Shown here piece after piece: positions 42,471-50,379 of a stretch of 64,000 bases of DNA. Source of the DNA: Pseudobdellovibrionaceae bacterium (GTDB taxonomy: Bacteria; Bdellovibrionota; Bdellovibrionia; Bdellovibrionales; Bdellovibrionaceae). Made by a program: the position numbers and the translations under genes. A model generated the notes under the pieces. It did not search any database. It saw only the letters and a program-made list of their open reading frames with translations, and was not told where the DNA came from. The DNA lies in contig JADJYV010000013.1 in the NCBI GenBank assembly GCA_016719575.1, positions 1,705,681 to 1,769,680 of the forward strand, given 5' to 3'. Each line of letters opens with the position of its first letter. The stretch's first letter is position 1.

Positions 42471-43157
42471 ATGGACAAACTCGCCCCTCTGTATAGGCTA
42501 TTATTTGCAATTGCGCTCGGAGCGGGTGTCAATCTTATAAACATCTGTAGCGCATCATTGGCGCAGGCGGCCCCTTCGTGTTCAGCTGTGCTTCTTGGGC
42601 AAAGGCCAGATTGGACGCGCGATCCGAAGTTATTTGAGGATGTGCAAAGTAGTTGGGCGGAGTGCTGTAGCAATATCACATCTACACACCCCCCGGTCTA
42701 TCGATTTTTGGTTCATGCTCTCGATGTCAATCATTTGACTCCTAACGACGTCGTTGCCATGGTGAAAGGTCCAAGTCGTAAATCAACTTCGCTGACCTAT
42801 GTTTCTGAAACAAACTCAAATACATTTTTTGACCTCGGTGTAGGCCTTATTTTCAAGGTTCCACCGCAAAATATTCATGCAAGCTCTGAAGTGGATTTTG
42901 CAGCTAATAGTCGTGAAGACCTTGGGCCGCTTTATTCAAGATCAGTCGGCATTCACTCCCCGAGCAAACTTCTCTCTGAGTCAGGTCCCTATACTTGGAA
43001 CGAGGTTCTGGTAGCAAGAACTCTTGATAAAAATGGGAAAACATCAAGAATCATTCCCGAGGGAATTTTCTTAAGGCGCTCGGCAAATGCTACTGAAATT
43101 CATTTTTCAGCCCAACTTTCGGAGCTGATGGGGCTTCCGATTGTTCACATTAATTGA
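42471..43157 (+). CDS. Exported protein of unknown function
   Basis: A 228-residue protein with a signal peptide (L-L-F-A-I-A-L-G-A-G-V-N-L ... S-L-A-Q-A-A-P). The mature part has four cysteines in the first 60 residues (including W-A-E-C-C-S-N). Its C-terminal half contains Y-T-W-N-E-V-L-V-A and I-I-P-E-G-I-F-L-R-R, a pattern loosely like ADP-ribosyltransferase-type folds, which I would not rely on. A GAAGGTAGG precedes the ATG. No family is assigned. The next 250 bases show only a possible 24-codon frame at 43196. Confidence 0.55.
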   Translation: MDKLAPLYRLLFAIALGAGVNLINICSASLAQAAPSCSAVLLGQRPDWTRDPKLFEDVQSSWAECCSNITSTHPPVYRFLVHALDVNHLTPNDVVAMVKGPSRKSTSLTYVSETNSNTFFDLGVGLIFKVPPQNIHASSEVDFAANSREDLGPLYSRSVGIHSPSKLLSESGPYTWNEVLVARTLDKNGKTSRIIPEGIFLRRSANATEIHFSAQLSELMGLPIVHIN

Positions 43158-43414
43158 AAGAACTCAGCGTTGAAATTTTTCTAAACGTGGATTTTATGGC
43201 AAACAATAATTCTAGAAAGATGGGGGCGCTTCCATTCGATGAAATGAACGAATCGCCGGATCATATTTGAACGCGTTTAATCGGGAGGTCTAAGTAGCAT
43301 ATAAGCACTTTTCGGATAATTTAAAAGTATCTCCGTTTGAAATTATGTATCAAACCCCGCCTGCCCGATAAGATCTTATAATGTTTCACAGGGCTTGTGC
43401 TTAGGTTTTTCTAT

Positions 43415-44015
43415 TTACGAAAACATAAACTTAATCAAAAGCTCGTAGCTGCCTTTTTGTCGAACATGATCAAGGGCCTCTATATAGCGCTGTCTTCTCA
43501 TTTTAGGGTCATTTTTGAACACAGCACCCCAAGCTGGAATCTGTTCATTTTCTTTTCGACAAAAATATTCTACAAGAATTCTTCCAAAACGTCCGTTGCC
43601 ATTTGCAAAAGGATGAATGGTTTCAATTTTTTCGTGAAATCGAGCTGCTATTTCCTGGAAAGGTATTTCTTTTTTATCAAGCCAATACTTTAAATCATCT
43701 TCTAATTTTTTAAAGGATGGCCATATTTGATGTGGTTTATAAAAATAGGGGTTAGCCAATTCATGATCTCGGATTTCACCTGCCCACGTCCACACATCGC
43801 CAAACAATTTCTTATGCAGCTTTCTCCAAAAAATTATAAGTGCCATACTCTTCGTTGCAGGATTCCAACCAGGCTAAACCTTCTGCAATATTCTTTTCTT
43901 CGTACTCATCTAATTCACCCATATTTTGGATGTGCTTGAACTTTAGTCCACTTTGCAATTCTGATGGAAGTGGAGTTTGACCATCCCTGTCTTTAAATAA
44001 AAAATTACTCACCAC
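43415..44015 (-). pseudogene. Mobile mystery protein B (Fic/DOC family), frameshifted
   Basis: Two overlapping minus-strand frames form one gene. The first (44015 to 43812) reads D-G-Q-T-P-L-P-S-E-L and E-L-D-E-Y-E-E-K-N-I-A-E-G-L-A-W. The second (43846 to 43415) reads K-L-F-G-D-V-W-T-W-A-G-E-I-R and the Fic motif H-P-F-A-N-G-N-G-R. A one-base shift in the six-base A run at 43828-43833 (T run on the coding strand) separates them. Fic proteins transfer AMP or related groups to target proteins. This protein family is known to pair with the XRE protein encoded just upstream. Confidence 0.75.
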
Positions 44016-44455
44016 ACATCCCCATTTTCAATGAGCGTATCTGCAAGTCTCCCTATCCGAGCTTTAATATCTTGTTCTACACGCTGATCTTCTAGTGTCA
44101 TATGGGTGTCGGCATCGAGTAAAATACGCTTTGCTTTTTCTAAAGCTCTTTCTTTTAAAGTAATTTTAATCGTCTTTTTTGGGACAAAGGCATAAACAAA
44201 CTCGCACTCCATTGCCTCAGCCAATTTTTTTAATGTCTCGATGGTTATTTTTCCTTTAGCTTCGCCACGTTCGGCTTGCGCAATAGTTGGTTTAGAAACT
44301 TTGGCTCGTTCAGCAAGTTTCTGTAGAGTCATTCCCAAAGCCTGCCTCATGTAGTTAATCCAGCCAGGACGAACTTTTGCATCCTTGAGTGCTACCCTAA
44401 TAGATTTCAAACGACGCTCAATCTGAGTAAGCGCTAAATTATCTAATGGTTTCAT
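44009..44455 (-). CDS. Mobile mystery protein A (XRE-type regulator)
   Basis: A 148-residue protein. Residues 20-60 and following carry the HTH: G-W-I-N-Y-M-R-Q-A-L-G-M-T-L-Q-K-L-A-E-R-A-K-V-S and K-P-T-I-A-Q-A-E-R-G-E-A-K-G-K-I-T-I-E-T-L. The layout matches the family that I know as mobile mystery protein A, always found with the Fic-type protein B, most likely as an antitoxin and self-repressor. It overlaps the B gene by seven bases. Upstream lies an AT-rich inverted repeat that may be its operator. Confidence 0.75.
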   Translation of the reverse strand: MKPLDNLALTQIERRLKSIRVALKDAKVRPGWINYMRQALGMTLQKLAERAKVSKPTIAQAERGEAKGKITIETLKKLAEAMECEFVYAFVPKKTIKITLKERALEKAKRILLDADTHMTLEDQRVEQDIKARIGRLADTLIENGDVW

Positions 44456-44512
44456 GACTCCCGCCCTTTTTTAGGTGTTTACTTACATACATAGTAACAC
44501 TAAAAGTATCAT

Positions 44513-44548
44513 TATATACATACATTTTTAATAAAATATGTGTATATA
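44513..44548. promoter_or_regulatory. Candidate operator upstream of the XRE/Fic pair
   Basis: TATATACATACAT (44513-44525) and ATATGTGTATATA (44536-44548) form a 13-bp inverted repeat with two mismatches, about 60 bases before the XRE start. This is the usual place for autoregulation by an antitoxin-like protein. Confidence 0.4.
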
Positions 44549-44610
44549 AACACACTTATTATGCGTATATAGTCGATATTACGAGCCTTTATCATTTTGA
44601 AACTAAACAT

Positions 44611-44904
44611 ATGGATACTACAAAAGGCTATTGGTCTATCTCTATACTCAACATACCTAAGAAAAATGCCGACAGGGTTAATTATGAAGTATGGGAAAAC
44701 ACTAAAGATTGTTGTCATGGGGCGCGACTGACCGGCCGGGCTTACCCTGTTGTTCCTAAAGATGAATGCGGAATTCGTTTCGGCATGACTTCGCTGCATA
44801 CGGCCGAGCAAATTGAAAAGACTTTAAATGTCATCGATGAATTATGTACCGAGTTTAATCTGCTCGGCCAAGCATCTAGCCGAAGTCGAGATAAATCAGC
44901 TTAG
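44611..44904 (+). pseudogene. C-terminal fragment of a PLP aminotransferase-like protein
   Basis: A 97-codon frame whose end, E-C-G-I-R-F-G-M-T-S-L-H-T-A-E-Q-I-E-K-T-L-N-V-I-D-E-L, looks like the last domain of fold-type I PLP enzymes (R-x-G/S-x-x-x-x-H-T-x-E-x-I-D). The PLP-binding lysine domain is absent. Either it is a gene tail left by recombination or a small free-standing domain; no ribosome site supports its ATG. Confidence 0.4.
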
Positions 44905-45020
44905 CTTTTTTTGTAAAAGGGCGTTTGTAATATTTAATTTGGCTTGTAATGCACTGAGGGGCAGCTCGCTTTCTTGCAGGGTCTTTTAATATAATTTCAG
45001 TTTGAATGAATTATTCCAAA

Positions 45021-45527
45021 CTACCGTTGATGAGTAGTCGTGGAGGTTTTCGAAATTTTAATAATTTCTCGTTGAACTCTCGGAATAAAAGTTTTTAGGG
45101 TGATAAGTAGAGAAATCCATTTTACCCATGAGGCCGTCGCTCCCACCCAGAGAATCCCTTTGGAAAAGTCATCGGGGTTCATGATTAAAAATAAGTTGCA
45201 GATATTTTCCACCTCATCGCCTAAGGCTCCAACAACGGGCAAGAAAAAAACAGCCCTTGGCAGAGGAATTTTCAAAGTTTTGAGAAGGACAAGTAATAGG
45301 CTGCCGTAAATGAGTGGATGAATAAAATCCAAGTAATAATGAAGCAAATAAAAATTGAGGTGCTCGGTAGACCAGCTCAAAACGATGGACTTAAATGTTT
45401 CAGGTGAATAAGTGAGCTGGAGCCATAGGGCATCCAAAGGATTCGGCAGTTGAAATAGGAAAAATAAAATGCCCGCTTGAGCAATCATACAGATGATGAT
45501 GAGGGGTTTGAGTTGAATTGGCCTCAA
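45021..45527 (-). CDS. Membrane protein, four predicted spans
   Basis: A 168-residue protein with hydrophobic segments near 9-27, 62-84, 90-105 and 125-145, and a polar basic tail. It starts at TTG (45527) with only an AAGG 12 bases upstream, so the start is uncertain; an internal ATG at 45488 has no ribosome site either. No family is recognised. Confidence 0.5.
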   Translation of the reverse strand: MRPIQLKPLIIICMIAQAGILFFLFQLPNPLDALWLQLTYSPETFKSIVLSWSTEHLNFYLLHYYLDFIHPLIYGSLLLVLLKTLKIPLPRAVFFLPVVGALGDEVENICNLFLIMNPDDFSKGILWVGATASWVKWISLLITLKTFIPRVQREIIKISKTSTTTHQR

Positions 45528-45639
45528 GGCTTTTTAACCTTGAGGTTCAATTGTGAAGACTTTCGTTTTAAAAGCGAGCCATCTATCACATATCTAAATA
45601 TAATAAATGAGATTGGAAATAAAATTCTTTTCATCGTCG

Positions 45640-46752
45640 TTACTTATTCAAAAATTCGTAAACGGCTATTACCTTCCCATTTTCCTCAACTAATTTTTGG
45701 CAGGATACTCCAATAATGAGATGTTCGGAAGGGTACTTCACAAATTTTTTGAACGTTTCAACCGCGTCTTTGCACGAAGGTTGGTCCATCTGAATAATGA
45801 TCAAATGACCTGTAGACGCAGCTTTATAAGCAGCGCCAAAGACTTTTTCTTCAATTCCAATATATGAACCCAAGCCTAGACAAACAACATCTGGATCAGA
45901 AGAGTAAACTTTATCGAAAGTCTCTTCAAAATGAGTCTGCGCTTTTCCTTTTATTTCTATTTGATTGATGCCTTCTATGACAAGCTCAGCACTCTCTTCA
46001 ATCGTAAAGACAACTCGCCCCTGATTTTTATATTCATTCAGCAATGAATAGACCGTCGTCGTTTTTCCAGAACCAGTAGAGCCTGAAACTAAAATCAATC
46101 CGTGAGTTTCCTTTAGCCAGCCTTGAAATGTTTCTAAGACATTTTTATCTCCAGTGATTTTATTTAATGGAAGTACGTCTTTTTCGGGTTGCCACAAACG
46201 AAGCGTTACCCGAGGGCCCGTTACTGTTTCAATTTTTTGATATTTTACCTGAAGAACATCTTCGTCTCCACGGTGTAGATAGAGTCTTCTGCTTGTTCCA
46301 TCTGCAGTCTCTGTGGAATTTTTAGTTAGAACATTATCAATTTCAGAAAATGAGTCTTCTTGGATAGAGAATAATTTTTCCAATCCATTTTTGGTTCGAT
46401 AGGAAATTTCAAATTTTCCTTTAGAAGGATAAAGGTGAACAAGGCGTGAGCCGTGGTCAAAAGCATCCCAGATAAGTTGTTCCGGCAGATTGTTGGCATT
46501 TAGTTCCATTTTTTTCTCCTTAGTTTTTGACCTTGAAAGCAAAAGCTCACTTAGGGCCAAGAAATCTTTTTGAATGTTTATTTTTGAACCTTTTCCTGAA
46601 ACGTGAATTTCCAATTCTTCTTTTAAAAATCTCCATTGACGGCCTAACTTGTGGCCGGGAATTTTTCCAGCCTGTAGCCACTTGTACAGCGTGCTTGGAG
46701 TTGTCTTCAGAAGGGCAACGGCTTGGTCAAAATCCAGATACTCATTATCCAT
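45640..46752 (-). CDS. Excisionase-type HTH fused to a degenerate GspE/PilB-like ATPase
   Basis: A 370-residue protein. Residues 5-52 form an excisionase/MerR-like HTH (L-D-F-D-Q-A-V-A-L-L-K-T-T-P-S-T-L-Y-K-W and then G-K-I-P-G-H-K-L-G-R-Q-W-R-F). Residues about 85-365 are a type II/IV secretion ATPase fold with an intact Walker A S-G-S-T-G-S-G-K-T-T (about 223-232). Where family members have V-G-E-I-R-D-x-E-T it has C-L-G-L-G-S-Y-I-G-I, and the His box T-G-H-L-V-L-S-T-L-H is T-G-H-L-I-I-I-Q-M-D. The Walker B glutamate and the histidine are lost. The C-terminal zinc cysteines are absent. It may bind ATP without efficient hydrolysis. Confidence 0.75.
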   Translation of the reverse strand: MDNEYLDFDQAVALLKTTPSTLYKWLQAGKIPGHKLGRQWRFLKEELEIHVSGKGSKINIQKDFLALSELLLSRSKTKEKKMELNANNLPEQLIWDAFDHGSRLVHLYPSKGKFEISYRTKNGLEKLFSIQEDSFSEIDNVLTKNSTETADGTSRRLYLHRGDEDVLQVKYQKIETVTGPRVTLRLWQPEKDVLPLNKITGDKNVLETFQGWLKETHGLILVSGSTGSGKTTTVYSLLNEYKNQGRVVFTIEESAELVIEGINQIEIKGKAQTHFEETFDKVYSSDPDVVCLGLGSYIGIEEKVFGAAYKAASTGHLIIIQMDQPSCKDAVETFKKFVKYPSEHLIIGVSCQKLVEENGKVIAVYEFLNK

Positions 46753-46795
46753 AACTATCCTTTGTTGTCATGTATCGGATAATAATTATCATACA

Positions 46796-47098
46796 TTAGC
46801 CTTTATTGTCCATTGCTTTCGTATTTCGATAGAAATTGGCCTTTGGTCTTACAGCCAATCCAGCAAATTTGGATAAAAGGCGCAATGAAGTTGGTTTAGG
46901 TACTGAAGTTGAGTACATGGAAATGTTAGACGAATGTTTCAATGCCAGCCATGAAAAGCCAGGTATTGAAAACGCAAATATCAAAAATAGTGAAATCCCT
47001 TTTGAAACTTCACCGTTATAAACTTGGCCAAGCCCCAATGCTAAATACTGAGCCTGTGGAATGGCCATTAATCGTTCAAGGGTGCTAACACACTTCAA
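46796..47098 (-). pseudogene. Remnant of a TM2-like small membrane protein
   Basis: The minus-strand frame holds I-P-Q-A-Q-Y-L-A-L-G-L-G-Q-V-Y-N-G-E and V-S-K-G-I-S-L-F-L-I-F-A-F, the usual G-L-G-Q-x-Y-N-G turn of TM2/DUF5683-type membrane domains. Its later part is antisense to a duplicated DUF6624-like tail, so the C terminus is not natural. I read the whole as recombination debris. Confidence 0.4.
46860..46943 (+). pseudogene. Duplicated DUF6624-like gene tail
   Basis: On the plus strand P-A-N-L-D-K-R-R-N-E-V-G-L-G-T-E-V-E-Y-M repeats the end of the protein at 54172-55968 (P-A-N-L-D-K-R-R-S-E-V-G-L-G-T-E-A-E-Y-M). The DNA is also similar (compare 55882-55957). Only the tail is present, so it is a gene fragment. 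Confidence 0.65.
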
Positions 47099-47136
47099 AA
47101 TCCATTGAGTCAGAGACCACTTTACCTTAAATTTGA

Positions 47137-47267
47137 TTCAACTGATTCTTTCTAAATATAAAAGAGTTGCTGTTATTTATGGCGCTGGTCATTTCTTAAC
47201 TCTTAGAAAAAGTTTTGATAAAGCATACGGTGAGCCATCATTTATTGAAGACAAAAAATCGCCCTAG
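47137..47267 (+). pseudogene. Fragment of a paralogue of the 47696-48193 gene
   Basis: This plus-strand stretch encodes K-R-V-A-V-I-Y-G-A-G-H-F-L-T-L-R-K-S-F-D and then Y-G-E-P-S-F-I-E-D before a TAG at 47265. The nearby minus-strand protein ends V-A-V-V-Y-G-A-G-P-F-L-T-L-R-K-S-F-D with G-E-P-A-F-I-E-D. The N-terminal part is missing. Confidence 0.7.
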
Positions 47268-47294
47268 TCCAAGGCTTTGAGAGTCGCAGATATT

Positions 47295-47699
47295 TTAATA
47301 ATTTTCTGGGGCCACAACTTCAAGACTCGGTTGTTTCCGTGAATCAAAAATCTTTAAAGCCGTGTAAATGGAGAGGCAAGTAATATGGAAATAAACCAGG
47401 AACCCTTGCTCACCAAAAAAGGAGGAGAATCCAATATAGGCAATAAGTTGAACCACCGCCACCGTGATAAAAAATAACTCACCCCAGAGCTTTTTTAAAA
47501 ACAATCCAATGGAGGCCAAAAGGTCAAAAATTAGGAGGAATAAAATCCAGCTTTTCCAAATCAAATCCATGTCGGAAAAGCTTAAGCGGAGATTCATTAC
47601 ATCCAAAAAATGAAGAGAGAATCCGATAAAATATAAAACCGCCAGAACTTTCTTAAAGATGGAAAAGCTTTGGTGGATGAGTACAAGCTTGTTCATCAT
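47295..47699 (-). CDS. Small membrane protein (DoxX-like layout)
   Basis: A 134-residue protein with four hydrophobic segments (about 15-32, 48-66, 72-92 and 98-115) and a polar tail. The layout fits DoxX/DUF-type four-helix membrane proteins, but no diagnostic motif is visible. It overlaps the upstream gene by four bases and is the last of three coupled minus-strand genes (methyltransferase, GxxH-like protein, this). Confidence 0.55.
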   Translation of the reverse strand: MMNKLVLIHQSFSIFKKVLAVLYFIGFSLHFLDVMNLRLSFSDMDLIWKSWILFLLIFDLLASIGLFLKKLWGELFFITVAVVQLIAYIGFSSFFGEQGFLVYFHITCLSIYTALKIFDSRKQPSLEVVAPENY

Positions 47700-48193
47700 T
47701 GCCTATCTTCTATAAAAGCAGGCTCGCCAAAACTCGCATCAAAACTTTTTCGCAAAGTCAGGAAAGGACCTGCTCCATAAACAACGGCCACTTTTTCATT
47801 GGAAACATCGGCCACAAGTTCATGACCAATTTGATTTTTATACCAACTCATTACATCCTCGTCGGTGTAGCCTCTCTCTTTAAGACCTCGGTAAATATCT
47901 TGATGGTCTGGCTCACCCGCAAAAAACGGGATTTTCTTTTCATCGGCAAGAATAACCGCCGAGGCACTTTCTCCGCCTTTGATGAACTTGTCGGATTTCC
48001 CATTTTTGGCCTCATCCAAAAACCATTTTGGACTTTCACCTGATGAATACGGTATGGATTCAATAATCAAACCATTAAAATTATATTTTTCAAAAAGGGT
48101 CTGTACCAGATTCAAAGTATCATCGCCAATCGTGTTCATGTGGCGGGATGCTAAAAAAATAAATCCAAAGATAGTTTTTGATGTGTTCATCAC
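47696..48193 (-). CDS. GxxH/ChaN-like protein of unknown function
   Basis: A 165-residue protein. It starts F-G-F-I-F-L-A-S-R-H-M-N-T-I-G-D-D-T, then G-L-I-I-E-S-I-P-Y and a late V-A-V-V-Y-G-A-G-P-F-L. The order His-near-start, Glu after 40 residues and G-x-G/H-x-x-L near the end resembles ChaN/TIKI/TraB relatives, though the last His is Pro here. The plus-strand fragment at 47137 keeps His there (G-A-G-H-F-L). It has no signal peptide. It overlaps both neighbours by four bases. Confidence 0.55.
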   Translation of the reverse strand: MMNTSKTIFGFIFLASRHMNTIGDDTLNLVQTLFEKYNFNGLIIESIPYSSGESPKWFLDEAKNGKSDKFIKGGESASAVILADEKKIPFFAGEPDHQDIYRGLKERGYTDEDVMSWYKNQIGHELVADVSNEKVAVVYGAGPFLTLRKSFDASFGEPAFIEDRQ

Positions 48194-48957
48194 TTTTTTG
48201 TTCCCACATAAATCGGATGGGTGGATTTCCCTTTTTTATAAGGCCCACCGTCAAAATCCCCGTAAACTTTTATATTGGTGAGTCCCGCTTTCTTCATCAG
48301 GTCAACCATCTCGGCTTTCGAGTATAGCCTCACTCGGTGGTAGTGATAATGCTCCAGCTTTGGCGGAGAAAACTTTTTGTTTACCATGAACATTTGAGAT
48401 TCATTGTATTTGGTTTTTTTGTCGTATCTGGATGCTTCTAAAACCATTCTGCCATCCACTTCATTCCAGCGGGCGGGCTGGAAAAGTGGGAGAATAAAAT
48501 CTCTATCAATCAAGTTCACGATGACTTTGCCTCCTGGGGTCAGGCATGAGGTCATGGATTTGAGGACTTTAAAGTTTTCTTCGTCAGTAAAGAAATAGCC
48601 AAAGCTCGTAAACAAATTGACCACCAAATCAAATCGCCTTTTGAACTTCTTGAGGTCTTGCATACTCCCATGGAGATATTGAACATTTTTGTGCTTGAAC
48701 TTTTGCTTCGCAATTTTCAGGCAGTCTTTGGAAATATCAACCCCGATGACTTTTGCTCCGTACTTTGCAAACTCCAGGGAATGACGGCCAACTCCGCAGG
48801 GAACATCCAAAACGGAATCGCCTAGTTTGAGATTTGTTGCCTCAACCAAAAAGGCCACTTGCTTTTTTGCCAGCTCAATAAATCTCTGGGAGCCGATGGT
48901 TTCTTCCGCAAAGGCTTTATTATACATGGCCTTATGCCATTCGTTTTTTGATTTCAT
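48190..48957 (-). CDS. SAM-dependent methyltransferase
   Basis: A 255-residue class I methyltransferase from the ATG at 48957, which has an ideal GGAGGG three to five bases upstream. Motif I is V-L-D-V-P-C-G-V-G-R-H-S-L-E-F-A, followed by V-I-G-V-D-I-S, L-H-G-S-M-Q-D-L and F-D-L-V-V-N-L-F-T-S-F-G-Y. The C-terminal R-V-R-L-Y-S-K-A-E-M-V-D-L-M-K-K-A-G-L is common in small-molecule methyltransferases. The frame is open upstream to 49512 and would add a 185-residue piece of another protein. I regard that as a chance in-frame junction. Confidence 0.8.
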   Translation of the reverse strand: MKSKNEWHKAMYNKAFAEETIGSQRFIELAKKQVAFLVEATNLKLGDSVLDVPCGVGRHSLEFAKYGAKVIGVDISKDCLKIAKQKFKHKNVQYLHGSMQDLKKFKRRFDLVVNLFTSFGYFFTDEENFKVLKSMTSCLTPGGKVIVNLIDRDFILPLFQPARWNEVDGRMVLEASRYDKKTKYNESQMFMVNKKFSPPKLEHYHYHRVRLYSKAEMVDLMKKAGLTNIKVYGDFDGGPYKKGKSTHPIYVGTKK

Positions 48958-49512
48958 CTTCCCTCCAGCCACTCCAAGAGCGGGAGTTGTCGGTGGGGCT
49001 TGCTCTTTAAGGAATGGATTATCCGCAGGATTTTGGCATATCAGGTCAATCTTGTCCATTCTCCCGTTCAAAGCTGGCTTGCATCTCCCGCATTTTAGTC
49101 GATAGCGGAAGGGATCATTTCTTTCTCCTGCACCCTCTCGAAGGATTTGTTCTTCGGCGACCAAGACGCGAAGAGTCTTTCGCTTCAGAGTTGTTGCTCC
49201 CTTAACATGGCCGTCAATCTCTGACTCCGTTAGATGTTCGCGCGAGGAAAGCATCTCGAATATCGCCGAAGAAATTCTTTGTTCGACAATTTCTTCAACC
49301 GACTGACCGAGACAACTCACGCCGTTTTCTGAATTAAACTCTAATTGTGCTTCATCCATGTCACGACCGTACCGCTGCTTTTTTTGGATTGTGCGACGGT
49401 TGCCTTTTCTCGTGACTAAAATCTTAGCGTCTGGCGACCCGTGAACTACGACACTTCCCAGAACACTGTCGAGCGTATCGCTACGCTCGACCTTTCCTGC
49501 ATAAGGTTTCAA
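48958..49512 (-). pseudogene. C-terminal piece of an AAA_25/RepA-like ATPase, in frame with the methyltransferase
   Basis: Residues 1-160 of the long frame read L-D-S-V-L-G-S-V-V-V-H-G-S-P-D-A, V-T-R-K-G-N-R-R-T-I, G-R-D-M-D-E-A-Q-L-E-F-N-S-E-N-G and then a winged-helix part ending L-R-E-G-A-G-E-R-N-D-P-F-R-Y-R-L. This is the pattern after the Walker B of RepA-like/AAA_25 helicases of phages and plasmids. The P-loop half is missing. It probably reflects a deletion that joined an element's gene to the methyltransferase. Confidence 0.5.
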
Positions 49513-49554
49513 TGTTTGATTTTTAAAAAATGAACTGGATAATTTTTAAATAAA

Positions 49555-49899
49555 TTATTGTCGTGGGGCACAAACAATATCAGTTTTCTTTCCATTGTTT
49601 GAAATTGCTAATACAAGACCTTCGCCATTATTGCCCAATGATCCATGTGAACCGAAGTACTTCCAGGTTTGTGCGTCAACCATGCTTAAAGTAACAAGGC
49701 TTGAAGTCGTATCGCTATTTACTGAAACTAATAGACCATTGATATTTCCAAAATCGATTCGGGGATTTGATTCGTTCAGGTTGGCTTCAACGGTTTTGAC
49801 AACAGAGCCGTCAAGCCTTGCCATACAAAGAACTTTCTTTTCGTTAGCAAACGCCTGAAACGAACAAATTAGCAATAGAGCGGTGATAAGGGTTTTCAT
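49555..49899 (-). CDS. Small exported protein
   Basis: A 114-residue protein with a textbook signal peptide (M-K-T-L-I-T-A-L-L-L-I-C-S-F-Q-A-F-A). The mature part is beta-rich, with two cysteines (V-L-C-M-A-R and D-I-V-C-A-P) likely paired and N-G-L-L-V-S-V-N-S and G-L-V-L-A-I-S strands. AGGAG lies seven bases upstream of the ATG. No family is recognised. Confidence 0.65.
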   Translation of the reverse strand: MKTLITALLLICSFQAFANEKKVLCMARLDGSVVKTVEANLNESNPRIDFGNINGLLVSVNSDTTSSLVTLSMVDAQTWKYFGSHGSLGNNGEGLVLAISNNGKKTDIVCAPRQ

Positions 49900-50379
49900 T
49901 TCAATTCTCCTATGTGTTTAACTTTTTGACATATACCAATTTGAAGCAATCCAATTCTGACTCAAAACCAATATATGCGGTTTATCCTTTCAGGAGAATT
50001 ATAGAGCAAAAAACGGGCTCAAAAATTTGAGTGAAACTTAGCCTTGTCCCTGAATCTTCTTTTTGTAAGTCTTTAAGGTGAACTCAGTCGCCTCAAAACC
50101 AATGCGGTTTCTGTCCTTATAATACTTCCAACTGGTTTCAATATTTTTATGACCGCGCCAGATAGATATATTTTCAAGGGCTTCGGCTTGTTCGTCGCAA
50201 ATAACTGGGATTCTTTTGTAGTTCTGGAGTCATAGGAAGACTCGGTTTTCGCACTCCGCTTTTTTCCTTTTGTTATGTGGAAATCGCACTCTGTGTTTTG
50301 GTTCTTAATTTTCCAATTGGTTCAAAGAATGTTCGTCGCTTACGGCTATAAAAATGTCCCCATTTGTTCCGACCTGATT
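49900..50379. other. Degenerate region before the recombinase gene
   Basis: No intact gene. A minus-strand fragment (about 50235 to 50038, stop TAA) encodes V-I-C-D-E-Q-A-E-A-L-E-N-I-S-I-W and R-G-H-K-N-I-E-T-S-W-K-Y-Y-K-D-R-N-R. The G-H-K-x-I-E-T-S-x-K-Y-Y run recalls the last motif of tyrosine recombinases, but I cannot assign it. It may be the tail of a second integrase. Confidence 0.35.
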
